Below are positions 1 through 10,905 of a stretch of DNA of 64,000 nt, piece after piece (the first letter of the stretch is position 1; the number at the start of each line of letters is the position of its first letter). The stretch comes from Falsiroseomonas sp046052145 (GTDB taxonomy: Bacteria > Pseudomonadota > Alphaproteobacteria > Acetobacterales > Acetobacteraceae): NCBI GenBank assembly GCA_046052145.1, contig JBJOMW010000007.1, positions 1 through 64,000 on the forward strand. Direction: 5' to 3'. A model generated the notes under the pieces. It ran no database searches. It saw only the letters and a list, made by a program, of their open reading frames with translations, and was not told the origin of the DNA. Both the position numbers and the translations under genes were made by a program.

Positions 1-118
1 CAACAAAACACCAACTTATCCGTCCGGCCACCCTTCCCACCAACTACGCACGCCTCAGCGCACGCCGTCAGCCAGATCAGGCACGCCAGACCTAACTACT
101 TCCCTCGCAGATACACAG

Positions 119-130
119 ATTTAAAGAACA
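119..130 (-). promoter_or_regulatory. boxA-like antitermination element
   Basis: The minus strand reads TGTTCTTTAAAT, close to the bacterial rRNA boxA consensus (TGYTCTTTAANA), which recruits NusB/NusE so that transcription of untranslated rRNA is not terminated. It lies about 165 bases downstream of the leftward promoter candidate. The assignment rests on the motif and position only. Confidence 0.4.
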
Positions 131-295
131 AGACCCTCACCCCGGGCTAGTCACCCAACCAGGGGCACCACCTTATCGGTGATGGGATCCCGCCGATTCC
201 GCGGCGAGGGCGACGAAGATAGCGGCCTAAGCCGCTGCTTGCAAGCCCTGCCTTTTCGGCGAACCGGAGGACCGTGGGGTCCGTCGGTGAGCGGG

Positions 296-324
296 CTTCT
301 ACGGGCCCTCCGCGGATGTGTCAA
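296..324 (-). promoter_or_regulatory. Candidate sigma-70 promoter, leftward
   Basis: On the minus strand TTGACA (324-319) is followed after 17 bases by TAGAAG (301-296). The -35 is a perfect consensus and the spacing is ideal. The atp operon promoter candidate at 60565-60593 has the same form, TTGACA, 17 bases, TAGGAG, which supports this being a real housekeeping promoter type in this genome. It would fire towards base 1, away from clpB. Confidence 0.45.
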
Positions 325-406
325 CGCGATGTCGCAGGGGGAACGTCATACCAGCCATCCGACTCTGCATGGTTGACGCTCCCTGCCCCGAATCATCCCG
401 CCCCGG

Positions 407-3004
<2,598 letters not shown>

Positions 3005-3097
3005 CCTCGGTCCCTCTCTTGAGCGGACATGGCCTTGGTCGCCAGGGCCTTCCGTCCCCGATCGGGCAACGGAAGGATCACCTATGGCTGGAATAGT

Positions 3098-3123
3098 GGT
3101 ATGCCCGGCCGGAGGGTTTCAAG
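3098..3123 (-). promoter_or_regulatory. Candidate RpoH (heat-shock) promoter of clpB
   Basis: Upstream of clpB the minus strand has CTTGAAA (3123-3117), 13 bases, then CATACC (3103-3098). The -35 matches the sigma-32 CTTGAAA consensus exactly; the -10 shares only a CAT core with the CCCATNT-type box. The leader to the ATG would be about 90 bases. Regulation of clpB by RpoH is well established in proteobacteria, but this site is inferred from pattern only. Confidence 0.35.
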
Positions 3124-3132
3124 GGAGTTCGC

Positions 3133-3885
3133 ATGCGCGTCGAACGGATCACCCGCTACCCGGTGAAGGGTCTATCGCCGGAGCAGATGGAGGAGGTGGA
3201 GCTTTCGCCCGGCGCGGGCATTCCGCTGGACCGGCGCTTCGCCTTCGCGCAGGGCGACAGCCCCTTCGACCCGGCGGACCCGAAATGGCTGCCGAAGCGC
3301 AATTTCGCGTGCCTGGCGGTGAATGCGAAGGCGGCTGCCATCCACTCGGCCTATGACGCGCGCACCAACACCCTCTCTCTCAGGGCAGAGGGGCATGCGC
3401 CGGTGCTGGCCGACCTCTCCGACCCCGCAGGGCGCGCGGCGGCGGCGGCGTGGGTCACGGCCTTCCTCGGGGATGAGGCCCGCGGCGCGCTGCGCCTGTC
3501 GGAAGTGCCGGGCCACGCCTTCACCGACATCCCGGACAAGGCCGTCTCGCTCATCGGGCTGGCCTCGGTGGCGGAGCTTAGCGCGCGGGCGGGGATGGAG
3601 CTCGACCCGTTGCGGTTCCGTGCCAACATCCTGTTCTCCGGCGCCGCGCCTTTCGCGGAGCTCGACTGGATGGGGCGGGAGGTGCTGCTGGGCGGCGCGC
3701 GGCTTCGGGTGTTCCGCCGCACCAAGCGCTGCGCGGCGACCGAGGTGAACCCCGCCACAGCCGAGCGCGACGCGAAGCCGCCGCGCTGGCTGATGGACCA
3801 GTACGGCCACGCCGACCTTGGCATCTACGCGACGGTGCTGGAGGGCGGGCGCGTGGCGGTGGGGGACGCGCTGGAAGTGCCGTAG
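3133..3885 (+). CDS. MOSC domain-containing protein
   Basis: A 250-residue protein with an N-terminal MOSC beta-barrel (MRVERITRYPVKG start, typical of the family) and a C-terminal MOSC domain. The key cysteine region reads RTKRCAATEVNPAT near residues 195-208, the signature of molybdenum-cofactor sulfurase C-terminal domains, which carry sulfur on a cysteine or bind molybdopterin. Related proteins (YcbX/YiiM, mARC) reduce N-hydroxylated compounds or transfer sulfur; the substrate cannot be read from the sequence. It is a single gene diverging from clpB. Downstream, paired hairpins separate it from the convergent DUF4167 gene. Confidence 0.85.
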   Translation: MRVERITRYPVKGLSPEQMEEVELSPGAGIPLDRRFAFAQGDSPFDPADPKWLPKRNFACLAVNAKAAAIHSAYDARTNTLSLRAEGHAPVLADLSDPAGRAAAAAWVTAFLGDEARGALRLSEVPGHAFTDIPDKAVSLIGLASVAELSARAGMELDPLRFRANILFSGAAPFAELDWMGREVLLGGARLRVFRRTKRCAATEVNPATAERDAKPPRWLMDQYGHADLGIYATVLEGGRVAVGDALEVP

Positions 3886-3893
3886 CGCGGCAC

Positions 3894-3948
3894 GGGAGGG
3901 GCGTTGCCCCTCCCGAACCCACCCCACCAAGGGCCAGTGGGCCCTTGG
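3894..3948. repeat. Double-hairpin element, copy 1
   Basis: Two perfect 9-bp stems stand side by side: 3894-3902 with 3906-3914 (loop of 3), and 3927-3935 with 3940-3948 (loop of 4), joined by a 12-base spacer (GAACCCACCCCA). The same architecture with a near-identical spacer recurs in inverted orientation at 4054-4107. It lies between converging genes, so it probably also ends transcription. The layout resembles REP/BIME-type dispersed repeats. Confidence 0.7.
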
Positions 3949-4053
3949 AACCCGTGAGTTATGGGACGGAGAGGGAGGGGGCATCACGCGCGCGCCCGCG
4001 ATGCAGGGCACAACACGCCCCCTTCCTCTCCGCCCCAAAAAACTGATCGAGGT

Positions 4054-4107
4054 CCAGGAGCCCTCGGCTCGTGGCGGGTGGGGTTCGGGGAGGGCAGCGC
4101 CCTCCCC
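4054..4107. repeat. Double-hairpin element, copy 2 (inverted)
   Basis: Inverted copy of the element at 3894-3948. The first stem pairs 4054-4062 with 4066-4074 (8 of 9 bp) and the second 4087-4095 with 4099-4107 (9 of 9). Read on the minus strand, the joining spacer is GAACCCCACCCG against GAACCCACCCCA in copy 1. It ends 6 bases from the DUF4167 stop codon, where it could serve as a terminator. Confidence 0.7.
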
Positions 4108-4113
4108 ACCGCA

Positions 4114-4587
4114 TCACTCGCGCGGATCGCGCTCCCGCTGTTCGGCTTCGAGTTCGGCCTCGATCGAGCCGTGGCCATTCGGCTGGCCGTTCATCTCGGG
4201 CTGTTCGCCGCCGTCACCGCCCTCCTGCTCCGGGCCATTCTGGTAGCGGCGCTGGTGGTGCTGGCCGCCCTGCTGCTGCTGCGCCTGGTTCATGGCGCCC
4301 AGGATGCGGAAATAGTGTTCCGCATGCTGGAAATAGCTCTCGGCCATCACCCGGTCGCCGGCGCCGGTCGCGTCGCGGCCGAGCTGGAGATACTTTTCGA
4401 ACAGCTGCTGCGCGGTGCCGCGCATGCGCATATCCGGGCCGTTGCTGTCGAAGACGTGGTTACGGTTCAGGGGCTGGTGGCCCCCACCGCCGCCACCGCC
4501 ACCGCCACCCTGGCGGAACCCACCGCCGCCGCCACCGCCGCCGCCATGGCGATGACCGCCACGGCCGCGCATCCGTTTCATGTTCAT
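4114..4587 (-). CDS. DUF4167 domain-containing protein
   Basis: A 157-residue protein of the alphaproteobacterial DUF4167 family. It opens with a basic MKRMRGRGG segment, then glycine tracts of 9 and 10 residues, then the conserved core beginning HVFDSNGPDMRMRGTAQ and running through EKYLQLGRDA and YFQHAEHYFRIL. The tail is rich in Q, H, G and E. The family has no settled function; the basic Gly/Arg-rich head suggests RNA binding. The open frame extends upstream to 4800, but the conserved N-terminus begins at the ATG at 4587 (or 4581). The Gly tracts come from near-repetitive GGN codons at about 4485-4550, which could vary in length between strains. Confidence 0.85.
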   Translation of the reverse strand: MNMKRMRGRGGHRHGGGGGGGGGFRQGGGGGGGGGGHQPLNRNHVFDSNGPDMRMRGTAQQLFEKYLQLGRDATGAGDRVMAESYFQHAEHYFRILGAMNQAQQQQGGQHHQRRYQNGPEQEGGDGGEQPEMNGQPNGHGSIEAELEAEQRERDPRE

Positions 4588-4818
4588 GTGTCGGGCGTTC
4601 GCCGTCTCGCAAAGGCGCCGCGGCCGGGCCGGCCGGTCGCTCACACGTCGCCATCTGGTTGCATCGCTGCGACCGCCGGATCCGCTAGGATGCCGCTTCC
4701 CAAGGGAAAGGGACGTCCAACGCGAGGCCGACACTGCCGGGGGCGCTTCCGTGCACCCGGGCCGCAGAGGCAACCTAGTGCGGCCCAGCCCCGGCGCCAA
4801 TGGGTTTTTTCGGAAGCC

Positions 4819-5694
4819 TCAGCCGCCCGGCCGAAGAACCAGGGCTCGCTCGATGCCGCCGAGGTCCTGCCGACACCCAGCCGGGGTCAGCCCGGCGGCC
4901 CGGGCCAGCCCTTCAACGGCCTGGCGCTGACCGAAGCCCAGTTCCAACACCGCCGCCCCGCCCGGCGCAAGCAGCCCCGGCAGGAGGGTGGCGAGCCGCC
5001 GATAGGCATCGAGCCCGTCCGGCCCGCCATCGAGCGCGCTGGCGGGCTCGTGCCGGGCGACCTCCGGCATCAGGCCGGGAATGGCCTCCGACTCGATATA
5101 GGGGGGGTTCGACAGCACCAGGTCGAAGCGCCCCGAGAGCGCGCCGGCCCAATCCCCGGCCAGGAAGGCCGCCCGGTCCTGGAGGCCATTCCGCGCCGCA
5201 TTGGCCGCGGCGAGCGCGGCGGCGGCGGGCACCAGATCCACGCCCACGCCGAAGGCGCGCGGCCGTTCGGCGAGCACAGCCAGCAGCAGGCAACCCGTGC
5301 CCGTGCCGAGGTCGAGCACCCTGAGCGGCGCCTCCGGGTCGGGGAAGGCCTCCAGCGCCGCTTCCACCAGCGCTTCCGAATCCGCGCGGGGGATCAGCGT
5401 GGCAGGCGAGACCGCGAGGTCCAGCGTCCAGAACCCCTGCTGCCCCAGGATATGCGCGACCGGCGTCGCGTCGAGCCGCGCGGCCAGCGCGGCGAGGAAA
5501 CGGGCCGCGGCGGCTTCGGGAACCTCGGCGCGGGGCTCGCGCAGCAGGGCCTCCTGCGTGGTGCCAATGGCGTGCGCGAGCAGCAGCCGCGCTTCCAGGC
5601 GCGGGTTCTCGATCGCTGCCGCGCGCAGAACCTGCCCGGCCTGGCAGAGGAAGGCGCCGACGGTCTCCCCCGGCTCGCAGCCTGACGTGCCCAT
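4819..5694 (-). CDS. prmC: Release factor glutamine methyltransferase PrmC
   Basis: Methylates the glutamine of the GGQ motif in release factors, raising termination efficiency. The 291-residue protein has an N-terminal helical substrate-binding domain (1-105), the linker motif IPRADSE at 101-107, the SAM-binding loop DLGTGTG at 128-134 and the catalytic NPPY at 196-199. The ATG is preceded by a strong GGAGGT ribosome site. It follows prfA, which encodes its substrate, by 61 bases on the same strand, the classical gene pair. It is the last gene of the hisS-prfA-prmC unit. Confidence 0.96.
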   Translation of the reverse strand: MGTSGCEPGETVGAFLCQAGQVLRAAAIENPRLEARLLLAHAIGTTQEALLREPRAEVPEAAAARFLAALAARLDATPVAHILGQQGFWTLDLAVSPATLIPRADSEALVEAALEAFPDPEAPLRVLDLGTGTGCLLLAVLAERPRAFGVGVDLVPAAAALAAANAARNGLQDRAAFLAGDWAGALSGRFDLVLSNPPYIESEAIPGLMPEVARHEPASALDGGPDGLDAYRRLATLLPGLLAPGGAAVLELGFGQRQAVEGLARAAGLTPAGCRQDLGGIERALVLRPGG

Positions 5695-5755
5695 CCGATT
5701 CAGACCTCCGGTGCTCGCGGCGTGCCGCCGCTGCGCCCTGCGGTCATCGGATGGG

Positions 5756-6811
5756 TCATTCGGCGTCCGCGGCCAGCCGCGCGGCCTCGTCCTCGGCCAC
5801 CAGCGCCTCGATCACCTCATCGAACTCACCCAGCATCACGCGGTCGATCTTGTGGATCGTCAGGCCGATGCGGTGGTCGGTCACGCGGCCTTGCGGGAAG
5901 TTATAGGTGCGGATGCGCTCGCTGCGGTCGCCGGTGCCGACCTGGCCCTTGCGGTCGGCGGCGCGCGCACCGGCAAGGCGGGCGCGTTCCGCGTCGAAGA
6001 TGCGGGCGCGCAGCACCTTCATCGCCTTGGCGCGGTTCTTGTGCTGCGACTTCTCCTCCTGCATCGCCACCACGGTGCCGGTGGGCAGGTGAGTGATACG
6101 GACGGCGCTGTCGGTCTTGTTCACATGCTGCCCGCCGGCGCCAGAGGCGCGGTAGGTGTCGATCCGCAGATCGGCCTCGTTGATCTGCAAATCCACCTCC
6201 TCCGCTTCCGGCAGGACGGCGACGGTGATGGTGGAGGTGTGGATGCGGCCCTGATTCTCGGTGGCGGGCACGCGCTGCACGCGATGCACGCCGCTTTCGA
6301 ATTTCAGCTTGGCGAAGACGCCCTGCCCCTCGATGCCGGCGGTCGCGCCCTTCACGCCGCCAAGGTCGCTTTCGTCATACTCCAGCACTTCGAAGCGCCA
6401 GCCCTGGCGGGCGGCGTAGCGCTGATAGGCGCCGAACAGCTCGGCCGCGAAGAGCGCCGCCTCGTCGCCACCGGCAGCAGGGCGGATTTCGAGGATCGCG
6501 CTGCGGCTATCGGCGGCATCGCGCGGGGCGAGCATCAGCCGGATCTCGCGTTCCAGCCGCGGCAGCCGGTCCTTGAGGTCGAGATATTCGGCCTCGGCCA
6601 ATTCCTTCAGCTCGGGATCACTGAGCATCGCCTCGGCTTCCGCGAAGCCTCGCTCCGCGGCGCGATAGCCTTGCACCTTCTCGACCAACGGATCGAGCTC
6701 GGACAGCTCGCGCGCGATGGCGCCGACCTGCGCGCCATCGGCGGTGTTGAGCTGGTGGCGCAGTTCCTCCGCGCGCAGCAGCAGCCGGTCGAGTTTCTGG
6801 GGGAGGCTCAT
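5756..6811 (-). CDS. prfA: Peptide chain release factor 1
   Basis: Recognises UAA and UAG stop codons in the ribosomal A site and triggers peptide release. It has 351 residues. The tripeptide anticodon reads PAT (182-184), the PxT form of RF1; RF2 would carry SPF. The catalytic GGQ is at 226-228 inside the GAGGQHVNKT block. The start ATG overlaps the hisS stop by 4 bases (ATGA), indicating translational coupling. Confidence 0.98.
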   Translation of the reverse strand: MSLPQKLDRLLLRAEELRHQLNTADGAQVGAIARELSELDPLVEKVQGYRAAERGFAEAEAMLSDPELKELAEAEYLDLKDRLPRLEREIRLMLAPRDAADSRSAILEIRPAAGGDEAALFAAELFGAYQRYAARQGWRFEVLEYDESDLGGVKGATAGIEGQGVFAKLKFESGVHRVQRVPATENQGRIHTSTITVAVLPEAEEVDLQINEADLRIDTYRASGAGGQHVNKTDSAVRITHLPTGTVVAMQEEKSQHKNRAKAMKVLRARIFDAERARLAGARAADRKGQVGTGDRSERIRTYNFPQGRVTDHRIGLTIHKIDRVMLGEFDEVIEALVAEDEAARLAADAE

Positions 6812-8052
6812 GCGCCGAGGCGGCGCACCGCCTCTTCCGCCGGCAGGCTCTCCTGCGTCCCGGCATCAAGGTCGCGCAGCTGCACGACGCCCTGCGCCAC
6901 CTCATCCTCACCCAGGATGAGTGCGGCGCGGGCCGACAGCTTGTTGGCGCGCTCCATCCGGCGCTTGAGGTTGCCCTTATAGGCGATCTCGGTCGTGACG
7001 CCTGCCGCGCGCAGGCGCTGCACCAGCGCGAGGGCAGCGGCTTCCTGCGCCTCGCTCACCGGGATCACCGCAACGGGCCGCGGCGCGGCCGGGGCGGCGG
7101 CGAGCAGCATGGACAGGCGCTCCACACCCGCCGCCCAGCCGACGGAGGGCGTCGGCGGGCCGCCCATCTCCTCCACCAGCCCGTCATAGCGCCCGCCCGC
7201 CATCACCGTGCCCTGCGCGCCCAGGCGATCGGTGACGAATTCGAAGGCGGTGTGGCTGTAGTAGTCGAGCCCCCGCACGATCCGCGGATTTTCACGAGTT
7301 GGCACGCCCAGGGTTGCGAGGTGCTTCAGCACACTCTCGTAGAAGCCGCGCGCGGCGTCCGACAGATACGGTGTGATGGTCGGCGCGTCGGCGACGATGC
7401 GCTTGTCGCCCTCATCCTTGCTGTCGAGGATGCGGAGCGGGTTCTTCTCCAGCCGTACCTGACTGTCATGGCTCAGCGCATCGCGGTGCCGCGTGAAATG
7501 GGCCACCAGCGCCGCGCGGTAGCGGTCGCGGCTTTCGGCATCGCCCAGCGTGTTGATCTCCAGCACCACGCCGTCGCTGATGCCGAGCTTCACGAGGATA
7601 TCCCAGCCCGCGGCGATCACCTCGGCATCCGCCAGCGGCTCGGCCGCGCCCAGCACCTCGGCGCCGATCTGGTGGAACTGCCGGTAGCGGCCCTTCTGCG
7701 GCCGCTCGTAGCGGAACATCGGGCCGGCATAGAACACCTTGCGCGGCAGATTCGCCTGCGTCAGCCCGTTCGAGACCAGCGCGCGGCAGACACCGGCGGT
7801 GTTCTCCGGCCGCAGCGTGACGGAATCCCCGCCGCGGTCGGTGAAGGAATACATCTCCTTCGTCACGACATCGGAGGTATCGCCGAGCGACCGGGCGAAG
7901 ACGCGGGTGTCCTCGAAGATCGGGGTTGCCCATTCCTCGAAGCCGTAGAGCGAGACGACCCGGCGGGCGGTCTCGATCACGTGGTGATGGGCGCGAAAAT
8001 CCTCGCCGATGAGGTCACGGGTGCCGCGGACGGGCTGGAGCGAACTGGCCAT
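6808..8052 (-). CDS. hisS: Histidine--tRNA ligase
   Basis: Class II aminoacyl-tRNA synthetase charging tRNA-His. Its 414 residues are typical. Motif 2 lies around FRYERPQKGRYRQFHQ (113-128), the histidine-specific GLDYY at 261-265, and motif 3 near AAGVERLSMLL. The C-terminal 90 residues form the anticodon-binding domain. It overlaps prfA by 4 bases, and its ATG lies 46 bases after the sensor kinase gene on the same strand. Confidence 0.98.
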   Translation of the reverse strand: MASSLQPVRGTRDLIGEDFRAHHHVIETARRVVSLYGFEEWATPIFEDTRVFARSLGDTSDVVTKEMYSFTDRGGDSVTLRPENTAGVCRALVSNGLTQANLPRKVFYAGPMFRYERPQKGRYRQFHQIGAEVLGAAEPLADAEVIAAGWDILVKLGISDGVVLEINTLGDAESRDRYRAALVAHFTRHRDALSHDSQVRLEKNPLRILDSKDEGDKRIVADAPTITPYLSDAARGFYESVLKHLATLGVPTRENPRIVRGLDYYSHTAFEFVTDRLGAQGTVMAGGRYDGLVEEMGGPPTPSVGWAAGVERLSMLLAAAPAAPRPVAVIPVSEAQEAAALALVQRLRAAGVTTEIAYKGNLKRRMERANKLSARAALILGEDEVAQGVVQLRDLDAGTQESLPAEEAVRRLGA

Positions 8053-8098
8053 GAGGCGCGGGTAACGCGGGCGCGGGCAGGGGGCAAGGGGCGGCAGG

Positions 8099-9529
8099 CT
8101 ACCCCTGCCCCGCGCCGCACACCCGCTCGATCGGCAGGGCCAGCTCGCAGGCCAGCCCCTCCGGCGTCCAGTCGCGCTCCACGCGCCCGCCGAGCTGGCC
8201 GCAGATCGTCGCCTGGATCACGCGGGAGCCGAAGCCGGCCCGCGCCGGCGGCCCCGCCACCGCCGGCCCGCCGCGCTCCACCCAGCGGATGCGCAGCAGC
8301 GCCGCAGGGTCATCCACCTCCCAGGAGACGGCCAATTGGCCGCCCGGATGGCCCAACGCGCCATACTTCACCGAATTCGTCGCCAGTTCGTGGAAGGCCA
8401 TGGAGAGCGCCTGGGTCGCGCCCGGGCTCAGCCGCAGCTCCGGCCCGCACAGCGACACCGAGGGGACCAGGGCTGCAGCGCCGGGCCCGGCCGGCAGGAA
8501 GGCGGCAAGCTCGGCCTCGATGATCGGACGCAGCACCGCGCCAGTCCAGTGCCCCTCGACCAGCAGCGCCTGCGCATGCGCCAGCGCATCCACCCGCCCC
8601 TCCACAGCACGCGCAAAGGCGGCCGCATCGTCGCGCGGCGTCAGTCGTAGCGCCGCCTTGACCACGGCGAGGATGTTCCGCGCGCGGTGGTTCAGCTCCT
8701 GCGTCAGCAGCGCCTGGCGCTCCTCGGCGGCCTTGGCGGCGCTGATGTCCGCGACGACCGCCACTGCGCCGCTGACCGCGCCGCGCTCGTCGCGGAGCGG
8801 CACCGCAGCGACGCGCGCCCAGGCCTGCCCGCCATCCTCCGTGACATGGCGGAACTCCACGCCAGGCAGCACCGTCTCACCCCGCAGCGCCCGCATGCCG
8901 GGATAGTCGTCTGGCAGCAGCCGTGTGCCATCCGGGTTGCGCGCGAACCAGCGCTCGCGCCGGGACGGATCGCGTGAGGGGATGATCTCCGGCACGAAGA
9001 GCCGCATCTCCGGGTTGGCGATCACGAGACGCCCATTCATGTCGATCAGCCCGACGCCGACCGGCAGCACATCGAGCAACGCGGCCAGCCGCGCCTGGCT
9101 CTCCCGCAAGGCGTGGGCGGCCGCCCGTTCCTTGGTGACTTCGCGGGCGACGACATTGACCGCGACGACGCGCCCCGCCGGGTCGTGCAAGGGGCTCCAA
9201 TCCTCCAGCCAGGCGCGGCGCAGGCCAGGCTGCGCCGGCGTCTCGCCCTCGACCTCGATGTCGAGTACGGGCTGCCCGGTCTCCACAACCCGCCGGAGCA
9301 GTGCCTCGCCCGCATCGGCCAGGCCGGGCACGATCTCGCGCATGGTGCGGCCGAGATGGGCCTCGGCGGGCAGGCCGTTGATCTCCGCCAGCCGCCTATT
9401 GATGCGCAGAAACCGCCCCGTTGGGTCGAGGACGCACAGGCCGACCGGTGCCGTGTCGTAGAGAAGCGTCAGCTCCTCAGCGGCGGTATGCGCCCCGCCG
9501 ATCGGACGCTGGGTCGATTGGGCCTGCAT
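8099..9529 (-). CDS. PAS-domain HWE-family sensor histidine kinase
   Basis: A 476-residue cytosolic sensor kinase with no membrane segment. Three PAS-type regions (about 22-135, 145-180 and 185-265) precede the phosphoacceptor box, whose histidine lies in ELNHRARN (about 281). The ATP-binding domain has the HWE-family marks: FHELATNSVKYGAL with a histidine in the N box, and WVERGGP for the W-x-E element. The family often controls light or general stress responses through a single-domain regulator. No response regulator is adjacent, so it is probably an orphan. The ATG at 9529 is preferred over a GTG at 9535 because GGAGG lies 5 bases upstream of it. Confidence 0.88.
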   Translation of the reverse strand: MQAQSTQRPIGGAHTAAEELTLLYDTAPVGLCVLDPTGRFLRINRRLAEINGLPAEAHLGRTMREIVPGLADAGEALLRRVVETGQPVLDIEVEGETPAQPGLRRAWLEDWSPLHDPAGRVVAVNVVAREVTKERAAAHALRESQARLAALLDVLPVGVGLIDMNGRLVIANPEMRLFVPEIIPSRDPSRRERWFARNPDGTRLLPDDYPGMRALRGETVLPGVEFRHVTEDGGQAWARVAAVPLRDERGAVSGAVAVVADISAAKAAEERQALLTQELNHRARNILAVVKAALRLTPRDDAAAFARAVEGRVDALAHAQALLVEGHWTGAVLRPIIEAELAAFLPAGPGAAALVPSVSLCGPELRLSPGATQALSMAFHELATNSVKYGALGHPGGQLAVSWEVDDPAALLRIRWVERGGPAVAGPPARAGFGSRVIQATICGQLGGRVERDWTPEGLACELALPIERVCGAGQG

Positions 9530-9651
9530 TGCCACCTCCGGGCAGGAGGCAATGCTGACGCGAGACGGGCGCAGGGACCATGCGCCGGATCAACGCGGCA
9601 GCCACACCATGCCGCGAGCAGACGCCAGCGGCACGGATGTCGGCGGCGATC

Positions 9652-10785
9652 CTACTCCGCCGCCGCCTTGGCCGGGCCCTCGGCCGCCTTCGCGGCCTTC
9701 AGCGCTTCGGCGCGCGCTTCCACCAGGCCCACGATGTGCTCGACCATCTCATCGGTCTTCACCGTGTGGCTCTGCTTGCCCATGCCATAGACCATATGCG
9801 TGCCAGCGCCGCCGCCCGTCAGGCCGATGTCGGTCATCAGCGCCTCGCCCGGGCCGTTCACCACGCAGCCGATGATCGAAAGGCTGATCGGCTCATTGAT
9901 ATGGGCCAGCCGATCCTCGAGCTTCTCCACAGTGCGGATCACATCGAAGCCCTGCCGCGCGCAGGAGGGGCAGGAGATCACCTTCACGCCGCGGTGACGC
10001 AGATGCAGCGACTTCAGCATCTCCCACCCGACCGCGACCTCCTCCTCCGGCTCCGCGCTGAGGGAGACACGCAGCGTGTCGCCGATGCCGGCCCAGAGCA
10101 GGGAGCCGAGTCCGATGGCGGATTTCACCGTGCCCGCGCGCTTGCCGCCGGCTTCCGTGATGCCGATGTGCAGCGGGTGGTCGCATTGCTCGGCCAGCTG
10201 CTGATAGGCCGCAACCGCGAGGAAGACGTCACTCGCCTTCACGCTGATCTTGAAGCGGTCAAAGCCTTCGTCCAGCAGGTGGGCTGCGTGCCACAGCGCG
10301 GATTCCACCAGCGCTTCCGGGTTCGGCTCTCCGTATTTTTCCAGCAGGTGCTTCTCGAGGCTGCCGGCATTCACGCCGATGCGGATGGCGCAGTCATGGT
10401 CGCGGGCGGCCTTCACCACCTCCTTCACGCGATCCTTCGAGCCGATGTTGCCCGGATTGATGCGGAGGCACGCGGCGCCGGCCTCGGCCGCCTCAATCGC
10501 GCGCTTGTAGTGGAAATGGACATCGGCCACGACCGGCACGTTCACCTCGCGCACGATCTCGTGCAGGGCGGCGGTGCTTTCCTCGGTCGGCACGCTGACG
10601 CGCACGATGTCGACGCCAGCCAGTTCGCTGCGGCGGATCTGCTCGATCGTCGCCTTGGCGTCCTCGGTCGGTGTGTTGGTCATGGTCTGGACGCTGATCG
10701 GCGCGTCGCCGCCGACGAGCACCTTGCCGACACGGATCTGGCGCGAGGCGCGGCGCAGAATCTGCTGGTAGGGACGATAGGACAT
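9652..10785 (-). CDS. ispG: 4-hydroxy-3-methylbut-2-en-1-yl diphosphate synthase (IspG/GcpE)
   Basis: Penultimate enzyme of the MEP isoprenoid pathway: converts MEcPP to HMBPP on a [4Fe-4S] cluster. It has 377 residues from the ATG at 10785; the longer frame to 10860 adds an unconserved N-terminus. Cluster ligands are Cys272 and Cys275 (SCPSC) and Cys307 (IIGCVVNGPGE), with the fourth-ligand glutamate shortly after. The TIM-barrel half starts with VGGDAPISVQTMTNT. It is transcribed downstream of the RodZ-like gene, 120 bases away. Its cluster demand is a link to the SUF operon at 33977-40516. Confidence 0.97.
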   Translation of the reverse strand: MSYRPYQQILRRASRQIRVGKVLVGGDAPISVQTMTNTPTEDAKATIEQIRRSELAGVDIVRVSVPTEESTAALHEIVREVNVPVVADVHFHYKRAIEAAEAGAACLRINPGNIGSKDRVKEVVKAARDHDCAIRIGVNAGSLEKHLLEKYGEPNPEALVESALWHAAHLLDEGFDRFKISVKASDVFLAVAAYQQLAEQCDHPLHIGITEAGGKRAGTVKSAIGLGSLLWAGIGDTLRVSLSAEPEEEVAVGWEMLKSLHLRHRGVKVISCPSCARQGFDVIRTVEKLEDRLAHINEPISLSIIGCVVNGPGEALMTDIGLTGGGAGTHMVYGMGKQSHTVKTDEMVEHIVGLVEARAEALKAAKAAEGPAKAAAE

Positions 10786-10905
10786 GCGCTTCCCGTGACG
10801 GCCGTGGTCGCGCGCCCCGGGGTGCCAGGCTGGCCCCGCCGCGGCGCGCCGGGGCAGCATATGGCCTCCGCGCGCCCGATCCCAGGGGGTTCGGAAGAGA
10901 GCCGG

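Larger units (their letters stand above)
1..406. other. Gene-free left edge, candidate rRNA operon leader
   Basis: No convincing protein gene lies in these 406 bases; the short open frames here have no ribosome site or recognisable motif. The first 180 bases are visibly richer in A/T than the rest of the window. Read on the minus strand, the stretch carries a -35/-10 pair (324 to 296) and then a boxA-like element (130 to 119), the arrangement seen ahead of a 16S rRNA gene. The 16S gene itself would start beyond base 1 and is not visible, so this is inference. Confidence 0.4.

Noticed and set aside
4588..4800. N-terminal extension of the DUF4167 frame
   Set aside because: The 71 extra residues are not like the family and lack a ribosome site; the conserved start is at 4587.
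5201..6982. 593-residue plus-strand frame over prmC/prfA
   Set aside because: Antisense to two certain genes and low-complexity sequence.
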